The notes beneath the pieces were generated by a model. That model did no database searches. It was given only the letters and a program-made list of their open reading frames with translations, and had not been told where the DNA came from. This document shows positions 35,191 through 42,688 of a DNA stretch of 64,000 nucleotides, one piece after another; within the stretch, counting starts at the first letter, position 1, and each line of letters begins with the position of its first letter. This DNA is from Sulfurovum sp. UBA5198 (GTDB taxonomy: Bacteria > Campylobacterota > Campylobacteria > Campylobacterales > Sulfurovaceae), in the NCBI GenBank assembly GCA_002412865.1, contig DHVW01000010.1:1-64000 (forward strand), written 5' to 3'. A program made the translations under genes and the position numbers.

Positions 35191-35796
35191 TTACGCTCTG
35201 CTTCCAGGTTTCACAGCTACACTTCCGTCCAAGCACATAGGGCAATCGGTCGGCTCATACATAGCAAACTCGAAATCTTCTAATGCATAAAATGGTACAT
35301 TTTCAAGTAATTTACAGTTAGATGCTCTAGGTATTTCACTACCTTCTCTCTTGCAAAAACCACGGTTAGCAAGTGCTGCGAATGCTACTACTTCGCCACC
35401 AAGCTCATTGATGATTTTGGCAACTTCCATAGCTGAGCCACCTGTGGTAATGATATCTTCACAGATGAGTATCTTTTCACCTTTTGCTATCTCAAAGCCA
35501 CGACGAAGCTCCATAACGCCATCTTTTCTCTCAGCAAAAATACTTCGTACTTTTAAAGCTCTTGCAAGTTCATATCCAGCTATTACGCCACCAAGAGCAG
35601 GGGCACATACTGTATCCACTGCTAGTCCACTTTCAAATATCATTTTTGCTAGTGCAGTTGCTAGCATCTCAGCGGTTGCAGGATTTTCAAGCACTTTCGC
35701 ACTTTGTAAATATCTATTTGAGTGGTTACCGCTAGAGAGTATAAAATGTCCTTCAAGTAATGCACCAGCATCTTTGTATACAGCTTCTACATTCAT
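35191..35796 (-). CDS. pyrE: Orotate phosphoribosyltransferase
   Basis: Adds ribose phosphate from PRPP to orotate in pyrimidine synthesis. The 201-residue protein has the PRPP-binding motif ICEDIITTGGSAMEV near 112-126 and SGNHSNRYLQSAK early. The C-terminus contains a CPMC pair (DCPMCLDGSVAVKPGSR), seen in PyrE of Campylobacterota. It starts one base after the frr stop, so frr-pyrE is an operon; it is convergent with the HerA-like gene. Confidence 0.93.
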   Translation of the reverse strand: MNVEAVYKDAGALLEGHFILSSGNHSNRYLQSAKVLENPATAEMLATALAKMIFESGLAVDTVCAPALGGVIAGYELARALKVRSIFAERKDGVMELRRGFEIAKGEKILICEDIITTGGSAMEVAKIINELGGEVVAFAALANRGFCKREGSEIPRASNCKLLENVPFYALEDFEFAMYEPTDCPMCLDGSVAVKPGSRA

Positions 35797-35797
35797 G

Positions 35798-36355
35798 TTA
35801 AACCTTTAATATATCGGCTTCTTTTGCCTTTAGAGTCTCTTCGATTTTGACTACAAACTCATCTGTGATTTTTTGGATTTGGTCTTGAGCTTTTTTACTC
35901 TCATCTTCGCTTATTGCTTTATCTTTTTCTAGTTTTTTGATTTTATCATTACTATCTTTACGAACATTTCTAGCTGCTACTTTGGCTTTTTCGCCCATAG
36001 TTTTTGCTTGTTTTACTATATCTCCTCTTTGATCAACTGTCATTGGAGGGAAAAATAGTTTTATGGCAATACCATCATTATTAGGATTTACGCCTATGTT
36101 AGCCTCTTGAATAGCCTTCTCAATCGTTTTTAACATAGGTTTTTCCCATGGTGTAATTACTATTGTGGTGGCGTCCGCTGCTATCACACTAGCTATTTGA
36201 GAAAGCCCTGTTGGGGTGCCATAATAATCAGCTTTGATATTGTCAACTATATTAGTTGTCACTTTTCCTGTTCTTAGCGTGCTAAACTCTCGCTTCATTG
36301 CATCGACGCTTTTTTCCATTGTTGTTTTTGTGGCTGTGTAAATCTCATTTATCAT
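35798..36355 (-). CDS. frr: Ribosome recycling factor
   Basis: Releases ribosomes from mRNA after termination together with EF-G. It is 185 residues, the usual length; the family segments LRTGKVTTNIVDNIKADYYGTPTGL (about 27-51, given in part) and ARNVRKDSNDKIKKLEK near 128 are clear. First gene of the frr-pyrE pair. Confidence 0.96.
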   Translation of the reverse strand: MINEIYTATKTTMEKSVDAMKREFSTLRTGKVTTNIVDNIKADYYGTPTGLSQIASVIAADATTIVITPWEKPMLKTIEKAIQEANIGVNPNNDGIAIKLFFPPMTVDQRGDIVKQAKTMGEKAKVAARNVRKDSNDKIKKLEKDKAISEDESKKAQDQIQKITDEFVVKIEETLKAKEADILKV

Positions 36356-36482
36356 CTATATACTCCTGCTTTTGGGATTTTTGTAATTTTACCTTATTTT
36401 TGCTTTTCATGTACTTTTTTACTCAGCTAACAAATATCTATATGGAGTTATAATAAAAGAAATACAACATAAAGGATTCGAA

Positions 36483-36671
36483 ATGAAAAGAAAATTATTA
36501 ATAGTTGCGGCATCACTTTTTGCTCTAAGCGGTTGTGCTACTTGGAGTGGTGTTAAGACAGACAGTAAAGCTGTATATAGTACAGGAAAAGATGTTGCCG
36601 TTGATGTCAAAGACGGGGCAGTAGATGTATATAAAGATACCAAATCTGGTATACACAAAGCTACAGAATAG
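36483..36671 (+). CDS. Small lipoprotein of unknown function
   Basis: A 62-residue protein with a lipoprotein signal, lipobox ALSGC at 15-19, so the mature part is about 44 residues and hydrophilic. It carries repeated Val-Lys-Asp patterns (GKDVAVDVKDGAVDVYKDTKS) which could give a short amphipathic structure. An AAAGGAT-like site precedes the ATG. It stands alone between frr and the DUF475 gene. Similar entericidin-like small lipoproteins are common in Gram-negative bacteria. Confidence 0.7.
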   Translation: MKRKLLIVAASLFALSGCATWSGVKTDSKAVYSTGKDVAVDVKDGAVDVYKDTKSGIHKATE

Positions 36672-36674
36672 AGC

Positions 36675-37649
36675 CTATATCAACTCTTTCTTGTTCTCTG
36701 CGATAGAGTGAGCAAACGCAAGTGCGATAAGCCCTATGCCTATCGTCCCAGTGACTAGCTCACTAATGTGGATATTGATTTTAAGAAGCATGATAATCGC
36801 CAAAATACCAATAGCATAATGAGCTCCATGCTCTAAGTATCTAAACTTCGATAGAGTCTTATGCTCTACAAAATACAGAGTAATACTCCGTACAAACATT
36901 GCTCCAACTCCTAGACCAATCATAATAATAAAAATATTACTACTCAGAGCAAAAGCACCGATAACACCATCAAAACTAAAGCTAGCATCAAGAACCTCTA
37001 AGTATATAAATCCAGCTAATCCATTTTTGACCGTTTCAGTAGAAAATGCATCATCTACCATGCCCAAAAGTGTATGAAGCAATATGCCATAAGCAAATGC
37101 AAGAAGCACATCAAAGCTACCAGTCATATGTCCAAGCACAATACCAACAGCGATAGCGATACCTAGCTCAATATGTGACATAATAGATGCTTTTTGAACT
37201 AGTGTAGAGTTCTCCAGCCACCCTATCCATGTTACATCTTTCTCGTCAAAAAAGAAATCCAAAAATACCATAAGCAAAAATGCACCACCAAAGGCAAATA
37301 TGCTATGTTCGGCTGATTTTAGTGCAGTTTCATAAGCTTTAGGGTCATTCATGGCCACTTGCAAGGTTTCCATCATGCCCATACCTGTTGTGATAGCCAC
37401 GATAGCTAGAGGAAAAATAAGTCTCATACCAAATACGGCGATAGGTATACCAAATAGTATAAATCTCTTTTGCCAAATTGGATCCATATGCTCTAATACT
37501 TTTGCATTCACAACCGCATTATCAAATGATAGTGAAATCTCCAAAATAATAAGTAAAAGCGTAGTGTACATAGCAGCCACACCACCTAGGTAATATGCGA
37601 CCACAAGACCAATAAGTGTAATAATAAATGAACTCACAAAGTATTTCAT
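36675..37649 (-). CDS. DUF475/TerC-like integral membrane protein
   Basis: A 324-residue membrane protein of about eight or nine helices. Features of the TerC/DUF475 group are ISLSFDNAVVNAKVLEHM near the N-terminus and EVLDASFSFDGVIGAFALS in the centre, where the Asp residues probably bind a metal ion; members are linked to metal export or tellurite resistance. I start it at 37649, because GGGAG lies just upstream; an earlier ATG at 37661 would add four residues. A strong stem-loop lies 73 bases upstream. Confidence 0.85.
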   Translation of the reverse strand: MKYFVSSFIITLIGLVVAYYLGGVAAMYTTLLLIILEISLSFDNAVVNAKVLEHMDPIWQKRFILFGIPIAVFGMRLIFPLAIVAITTGMGMMETLQVAMNDPKAYETALKSAEHSIFAFGGAFLLMVFLDFFFDEKDVTWIGWLENSTLVQKASIMSHIELGIAIAVGIVLGHMTGSFDVLLAFAYGILLHTLLGMVDDAFSTETVKNGLAGFIYLEVLDASFSFDGVIGAFALSSNIFIIMIGLGVGAMFVRSITLYFVEHKTLSKFRYLEHGAHYAIGILAIIMLLKINIHISELVTGTIGIGLIALAFAHSIAENKKELI

Positions 37650-37721
37650 AAAATCTCCCATTAAATTATGGAGTTATTCTATCGTAATATAGGAAAAGTG
37701 AGATTAAAGTGGAAGTATTCA

Positions 37722-37756
37722 GCTACAAACACTCCACGATGTGGAATGTTTGTAGC
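37722..37756. other. Strong stem-loop between the endonuclease-like and DUF475 genes
   Basis: Outer arms GCTACAAACA / TGTTTGTAGC (10 base pairs) and inner arms TCCAC / GTGGA separated by one mismatch, loop GAT. It lies 44 bases after the stop of the upstream gene on the minus strand and 73 bases before the DUF475 start. It lacks a following T run on the minus strand. It could be a terminator or a leader structure. Confidence 0.5.
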
Positions 37757-37799
37757 AGTTAATTTATTGACTGCAAGGATTGATTATAATATAATTTTA

Positions 37800-38567
37800 T
37801 TATATTTTCAAAGTAGCTTGTATGGGCATATGGTCGGAGCGTTTTTGCCATATATGTCCAGATTTGACATGTGCATCTTGGACTTCAAAGCCTCGTACAT
37901 AAAGCCTGTCTAGTTTAAACCATGGAGCGAGACTAGGGAAAGTGCGACCTAGCTCTATTCTTTTTGAATATCTCTTGTCTGCAATATTATTTTTTGTATT
38001 TTCGATTACATCTTTTAATTCGAGTCCTTGGCATAAAATATGATGTACATGCAGATTCCAATCATTAAAATCCCCTGCAATAATTAACGGTTCATTATCT
38101 AAAACCGAGTGTTTTACATGTTCTATTAGTGCATTAGCCTGTCTAGCTCTACTGCTTTTAAATAAACCAAAATGCACACAAATTACATGAATTTTGCCAT
38201 GATTGGGATGTTCTAATATGGCGTGCAAAATCCCTCGTTGCTCAAATTTATGATCAGATATATCTATGTTTTGCCAAACCTGAATAGGGTATTTTGACAA
38301 TATGGCATTACCGTGATTGCCATGTTTGTATATTGCATTTGCACCGTAGGCAATATATGGATACAAGTTGCCTTTTAGTGCAATAGTTTGCAAGTCCCCA
38401 TGTTCTTCTATAGAGATAGCATGGCGTTTGGTGTTTATGTCTTGAACTTCTTGCAGGCAAATCACATCAGCATCGATTTCAGATAAGCCATCTTTTAAAG
38501 CACTTAAACGACATCCGTGTATGCTAGAGTGAGCTTTGTGTATATTATAAGTTGCAACAGTAATCAT
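37800..38567 (-). CDS. Endonuclease/exonuclease/phosphatase family protein
   Basis: A 255-residue member of the EEP superfamily (Mg-dependent phosphodiesterases). Motifs seen are ATYNIHKAH at 4-12 (Asn ligand), LQEVQD near 37-42 (metal-binding Glu), VHFGLFKSSR, GDFNDWN (Asp-Asn) near 165 and the final SDHMPIQAT (Asp-His pair). No signal peptide. Resembles YbhP-like proteins; the substrate (phospholipid, nucleic acid or sugar phosphate) cannot be told. Confidence 0.85.
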   Translation of the reverse strand: MITVATYNIHKAHSSIHGCRLSALKDGLSEIDADVICLQEVQDINTKRHAISIEEHGDLQTIALKGNLYPYIAYGANAIYKHGNHGNAILSKYPIQVWQNIDISDHKFEQRGILHAILEHPNHGKIHVICVHFGLFKSSRARQANALIEHVKHSVLDNEPLIIAGDFNDWNLHVHHILCQGLELKDVIENTKNNIADKRYSKRIELGRTFPSLAPWFKLDRLYVRGFEVQDAHVKSGHIWQKRSDHMPIQATLKI

Positions 38568-38589
38568 AAAAATTAAATATATTTAATTT

Positions 38590-39312
38590 TTATCGTTGAC
38601 AAGGATTGATTTGAGACTGTGCATTTGGATACAAATACACCTCAACTCTTCTATTTAACGATCTGTTTTGAGCTGTTGTATTTGCTACTATTGGAGCATT
38701 GTATGAACAGCCAATGGAGTTCACATTACTAGCACCACTATTTGCAAACGCACTTGCTACATTAGAAGCTCTTCTGTCTGAGAGACCTTGGTTGTATTGG
38801 TACGAGCCACTATTGTCTGTAAATCCAGCAACTTGAACGATAGTCGTAGGGTATTTTTGAAGTACTTGTCCTACTTTTGCTATTTTGTTCGCAGCTGATG
38901 GCTGTGGACTCGATGAATTAACCGCAAACATCATATTGTCTCTAAAAGTAATTTGAACATATTGTGGTGTTTTTGTTACGATAATATCCCTGTTTGGATC
39001 AAGAACTGCTAGAGGGTCATTGCTAACACCAGTACCAAGTGCTTTAGCAACTGCGTTAGCTTGTGCATCAAGACTGTACCCCACAGCTGCCCCAGCAACT
39101 CCTCCAAGTAATCCACCAATTAATGCTCTTTTACCTGAATGATTACCAGTAGATGCACCTATAACTGCTCCTGCTAACGCACCACCAACAGCACCTATTT
39201 TGGTTCTATTATATTGGTCTTGCTCTGCTACTAAACCTTGGTTTACACATCCACCTAACATTAGAACAGCTACTGCTGAAGCTAGAATCGAAGTTTTTAA
39301 AGTTTTTGTCAT
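38590..39312 (-). CDS. OmpA-family lipoprotein with glycine-zipper domain
   Basis: A 240-residue lipoprotein: signal with lipobox LGGC (Cys22), glycine-zipper segment about 40-80 (GAVGGALAGAVIGASTG, GGLLGGVAGAAVGYS), then an OmpA C-terminal peptidoglycan-binding domain (VQVAGFTDNSGSYQYN, LSDRRASNVASAF, NRSLNRRVEVYL). It is like YiaD-type proteins and should tie the outer membrane to the wall. It follows a smaller glycine-zipper lipoprotein gene. Confidence 0.88.
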   Translation of the reverse strand: MTKTLKTSILASAVAVLMLGGCVNQGLVAEQDQYNRTKIGAVGGALAGAVIGASTGNHSGKRALIGGLLGGVAGAAVGYSLDAQANAVAKALGTGVSNDPLAVLDPNRDIIVTKTPQYVQITFRDNMMFAVNSSSPQPSAANKIAKVGQVLQKYPTTIVQVAGFTDNSGSYQYNQGLSDRRASNVASAFANSGASNVNSIGCSYNAPIVANTTAQNRSLNRRVEVYLYPNAQSQINPCQR

Positions 39313-39357
39313 TTTTTATCCTTTTAATTATTGTTGATAGTACGGTTGATTGTACTG

Positions 39358-39648
39358 CTAGTTATATGGTTGCTCATATGGTTGTGTTAGTTGTCCAGCA
39401 ACCACTCCAGCAACCACACCTACAGCTGCACCAACTGCTGCATTTTTTAGTATATCTCTCCTATTCCCACCGAGCAATAAACTTGTAGCCGCAACTGTTG
39501 TTGCCCCTATTATAGCATTATTTGTTGTATTTTGACCAATCATAGTGTTGTCATTATTCATCGCATATCCAGCTTGAGGAGCACATCCACTCATTGTTAG
39601 TAGTGTCAAAATACCAATCGTAGAAACGATTTTTAATCCATTTTCCAT
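39358..39648 (-). CDS. Small glycine-zipper lipoprotein
   Basis: A 96-residue protein with lipobox TMSGC (Cys22) and a C-terminal zipper segment rich in Ala, Gly and Val (NAAVGAAVGVVAGVVAGQL). An AAGGAC site lies before the ATG. It is 45 bases upstream of the OmpA-like lipoprotein gene and on the same strand, so they probably form one transcript and may act together in the envelope. Confidence 0.75.
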   Translation of the reverse strand: MENGLKIVSTIGILTLLTMSGCAPQAGYAMNNDNTMIGQNTTNNAIIGATTVAATSLLLGGNRRDILKNAAVGAAVGVVAGVVAGQLTQPYEQPYN

Positions 39649-39715
39649 AACTATAGTCCTTTCAATTATATATTATGAAATTATATCAATAAAAAGTGAA
39701 CTAAATGTGTATAGG

Positions 39716-40912
39716 TTAACTTTTCTTAGTTATTTTACTGTGCCATTCATCTAGAGTTTTTTCAAAACCTACTTTTGAACTGGTATAAAACTTCATCTTT
39801 TTGCTCATATATTTTTGTTCACACCACCCGCCATAGCTATGAGGATATAGATAGCTACTAGCATTTGGTTTGATAGGAGCTGGAATATCCATTATGTTAC
39901 CGTCTCGAACGCTTTGCAATGCGTCATTGATAGCCATATATGCACTATTTGATTTGGGAGATGATGCCAAATAAATCACCAGTTGAGAGAGTGTAATCTT
40001 GGCCTCGGGATAGCCTATATGTTCTACTATATTCATAGCACTGCTTGCTATTGTGATTGCGTTTGGGTTGGCATTGCCTATGTCTTCACTGGCGATAATT
40101 GCAAGTCGCCTAACGATAAATGCAGCACTCTCCCCGCCCTCTATAAGTCGAGCCAAATAGTATATACTGGCATCTATATCGCTACCTCTGATACTTTTTA
40201 TCATTGCACTTGTGAGGTCATAGTGAGTAGTCGCTTCGCTACTTCCACTTTGCACGGCAAATGGACGGAGGAATTTTAAAGTTTTATAGTCTACTTTTTT
40301 GTCCGTATCGTCTTTTGTATTTGCAGATGATGCACCCTCTAGTAAATTTAGCATAGCTCTAGCATCTCCACCACTAGAATCCACTAGATAGTTTAATGCT
40401 TCATCGTCTATCTCTATCTGCTCATTTTGGCATACTTTAATCGCCAAATTTCTCATGTCACTATTTTTGAGTGAATGAAGCTCAAAAAGATATGAGCGAG
40501 AACGAATACCAGCTGTGAGAGTATAGTATGGATTTTCTGTACTTGCACCTATGATTATCCCAGCGAATGACTCCATATACGGGAGCAATACTTCTTGTTG
40601 TGTCTTGCTAAGCCTATGTACTTCGTCGATGAAAATGAGTGGTTTTTGTAGTGAATTATGATGAGTTTTAAATATCGCCCTAACCTCTTCTATCTTTAGA
40701 GTGGTCGCATTTAGCTCATAATATACAGCGTCAATCTCACTAGCGATTAATTTGGATAGTGATGTCTTGCCGCAACCAGCAGGTCCATAGAAGAACAAGT
40801 GAGGTATCTTTCCACTGCTTATCATTCTTCGTAATGGAGAATTTGGAGCTAATATCTCTTGACCATATATCTCATCAAGTGATTTAGGGCGATACGCTAG
40901 AGCTAGTCGCAT
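39716..40912 (-). CDS. rarA: Replication-associated recombination ATPase RarA
   Basis: AAA+ protein of 398 residues of the RarA/MgsA/WRNIP1 family, acting at stalled replication forks. Walker A GPAGCGKTS (near 43), Walker B IFIDEVHR, GASTENPYY and the C-terminal GYPEAKITLSQLVIYLASSPKSN region are typical. I place the start at the ATG 40912, which shares its A with the rluB stop (TGATG) and has AGAGGAT before it; the codon before it is TTG. It is the last gene of the rsmA-rnj-kdsD-rluB-rarA operon. Confidence 0.9.
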   Translation of the reverse strand: MRLALAYRPKSLDEIYGQEILAPNSPLRRMISSGKIPHLFFYGPAGCGKTSLSKLIASEIDAVYYELNATTLKIEEVRAIFKTHHNSLQKPLIFIDEVHRLSKTQQEVLLPYMESFAGIIIGASTENPYYTLTAGIRSRSYLFELHSLKNSDMRNLAIKVCQNEQIEIDDEALNYLVDSSGGDARAMLNLLEGASSANTKDDTDKKVDYKTLKFLRPFAVQSGSSEATTHYDLTSAMIKSIRGSDIDASIYYLARLIEGGESAAFIVRRLAIIASEDIGNANPNAITIASSAMNIVEHIGYPEAKITLSQLVIYLASSPKSNSAYMAINDALQSVRDGNIMDIPAPIKPNASSYLYPHSYGGWCEQKYMSKKMKFYTSSKVGFEKTLDEWHSKITKKS

Positions 40913-41712
40913 CAATCCTCTTTATATCTAGGTTTTTTTCCTTCTAGTGCTTTCTCTTTATCTATCTCTTTTAGGTATTTATGTAAATCATCATATTCAC
41001 GACGAGTGAAATATCTAGTTTTATTTGTAGGTAGATTATTTAGTTCGATATTGTCATAAGCAACTCTTTTTAAGTCTACAACATTAGCACCAAAGTGAGC
41101 GAAAAAGCGTCTAAGTTCACGGTTTTTACCTTCACTAATCGTCACTCTTAACTTGTTGTTCTTTGTGCCACTCTCTCTAATCTCAAATTCTGTAAATGGG
41201 GCAAATGTCATACTTCTAATGTCACTATTGGCGTGTCCTCCTGCTGTGGCATCTTCTAATACCAAACCACTTTTCATAGCCTCAACCATCGCTTCATTTA
41301 CAGCAATATCTAGTTTTAGATTATAAGTCCGAGGCAAATCACTATTCATAAGTGCTTCAGCGACTCTAGGACTATCAGTTAGCAATAGTAATCCCTCACT
41401 AGCATAGTCAAGCCTACCTACTGGTATAAAGTGTCTATATTTACCAGAGAGTTTGTGATATATGGTTGCTCTGCCTCTATCGTCTTTTTTTGTTACGAGC
41501 ACCCCTTTTGGTTTATTGTAAACAAGTACTGTAATCTCAGTTGTAGGCATTACAGGTCGACCCTTGACTGATATATGGTCATCTTCTTGCACCATGTACG
41601 ACAAATCTGTGATAGCTTGTCTGCCTATCCTCACTTCACCTTCGGCTATTAGTTTGTCAGCATCCCTACGGGAGTATTTTGTATTGTGGGATATATATTT
41701 ATTTATTCTCAT
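40912..41712 (-). CDS. rluB: rRNA pseudouridine synthase (RsuA/RluB family)
   Basis: Converts a uridine in ribosomal RNA to pseudouridine. The 266-residue protein has an N-terminal S4 RNA-binding domain (MRINKYISH..YSRRDADKLI) and the catalytic GRLDYASEGLLLLT near 97-110 with its Asp; later KNRELRRFFAHFGANV. A basic tail (KEKALEGKKPRYKED) follows. Whether its target is RluB, RluE or RsuA type cannot be fixed; RluB is most usual in this group. Its stop overlaps the rarA start. Confidence 0.85.
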   Translation of the reverse strand: MRINKYISHNTKYSRRDADKLIAEGEVRIGRQAITDLSYMVQEDDHISVKGRPVMPTTEITVLVYNKPKGVLVTKKDDRGRATIYHKLSGKYRHFIPVGRLDYASEGLLLLTDSPRVAEALMNSDLPRTYNLKLDIAVNEAMVEAMKSGLVLEDATAGGHANSDIRSMTFAPFTEFEIRESGTKNNKLRVTISEGKNRELRRFFAHFGANVVDLKRVAYDNIELNNLPTNKTRYFTRREYDDLHKYLKEIDKEKALEGKKPRYKED

Positions 41713-41713
41713 T

Positions 41714-42679
41714 TTATGCCTTTATTCCTGCACTTATTAGGTCATGAATGTGCAGTACACCCACGATATTTTGACTGCTATTCGTGATTGGTAATAGCTG
41801 TATTCTTCTGTTTTCAAGCTCACCCATAGCTTCACTTGCTAAAAGTTCGCTATTTGAGCAACTTTGTGGATTCTGAGTAGCGTAAGTAATCGCAAGTGAT
41901 GATATGTCAAAATCATCTTTAGCTAATGCTCGACGTAAATCCCCATCGCTTAGTAGTGCAATTAACTTCTGGTCTGTGTCGGTTATCAGAACAGTACCCA
42001 ATTTGCCCTCGTTCATCACAATTATAGCATTTTTTAGTGTCGTAAATTTATCTACTATTGGAAGGTCACTTTTACGCATAATATCTTTGACTTTTACAAA
42101 CAATCTTCGACCCAAACTACCACCAGGGTGAAATGAAGCAAAATCTTCTTGTTTAAAGCCTCTACGGTGCATAAGAGCAACAGCTAAAGCGTCGCCCATT
42201 GCCATGGTTAGTGTAGTAGATGTCGTAGGAGCAACTCCAAGCGGACACGCCTCTTTTTCTATTTTCACAGGAATAGTCACAGTGGCGTACCTGCCGAGTG
42301 ATGAGTCGCTTGAGGCGGTCATTGCTATCATAGGAATACCAAGTCTTTGCACATGAGGAAGGATTTTTGTCAGTTCTTCACTTTCACCACTATAGCTAAT
42401 AGCCAGTAGGGTATCACCACTACTTATCATCCCCAAATCTCCATGAAGTGCTTCAGTAGGGTGGAGGAAAAAAGATGGAGTACCAGTGCTGGCAAATGTA
42501 GCAGCCATTTTAGCCCCTATAAGACCAGATTTTCCAACTCCAGCTATAATAAGTTTGCCGCTTGTTGCGAGTATCAAATCAACCGCATCCAAGAATGACT
42601 TATCTAGATTCTCGGCCGCACTTTTTAACGCTTCAGCTTCTAGTAGAAGCGTATCTTTTGCGATTTCTAGTAAGTCCAT
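41714..42679 (-). CDS. kdsD: Arabinose-5-phosphate isomerase (KpsF/GutQ family)
   Basis: Interconverts ribulose 5-phosphate and arabinose 5-phosphate, the first step to Kdo for lipopolysaccharide. The 321-residue protein has an N-terminal SIS domain (ILATSGKLIIAGVGKSGLIGAK, in part; TGTPSFFLHPTEALHGDLG) and two C-terminal CBS domains (about 205-320). An AAGGAG site precedes the ATG. It lies between rnj and rluB in the operon, an order also found in Helicobacter. Confidence 0.93.
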   Translation of the reverse strand: MDLLEIAKDTLLLEAEALKSAAENLDKSFLDAVDLILATSGKLIIAGVGKSGLIGAKMAATFASTGTPSFFLHPTEALHGDLGMISSGDTLLAISYSGESEELTKILPHVQRLGIPMIAMTASSDSSLGRYATVTIPVKIEKEACPLGVAPTTSTTLTMAMGDALAVALMHRRGFKQEDFASFHPGGSLGRRLFVKVKDIMRKSDLPIVDKFTTLKNAIIVMNEGKLGTVLITDTDQKLIALLSDGDLRRALAKDDFDISSLAITYATQNPQSCSNSELLASEAMGELENRRIQLLPITNSSQNIVGVLHIHDLISAGIKA

Positions 42680-42688
42680 TTTAGCTCC

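Noticed and set aside
37722..37756. yybP-ykoY manganese riboswitch before the TerC-like gene
   Set aside because: The simple hairpin lacks the conserved multi-helix layout and loop sequences of that motif.
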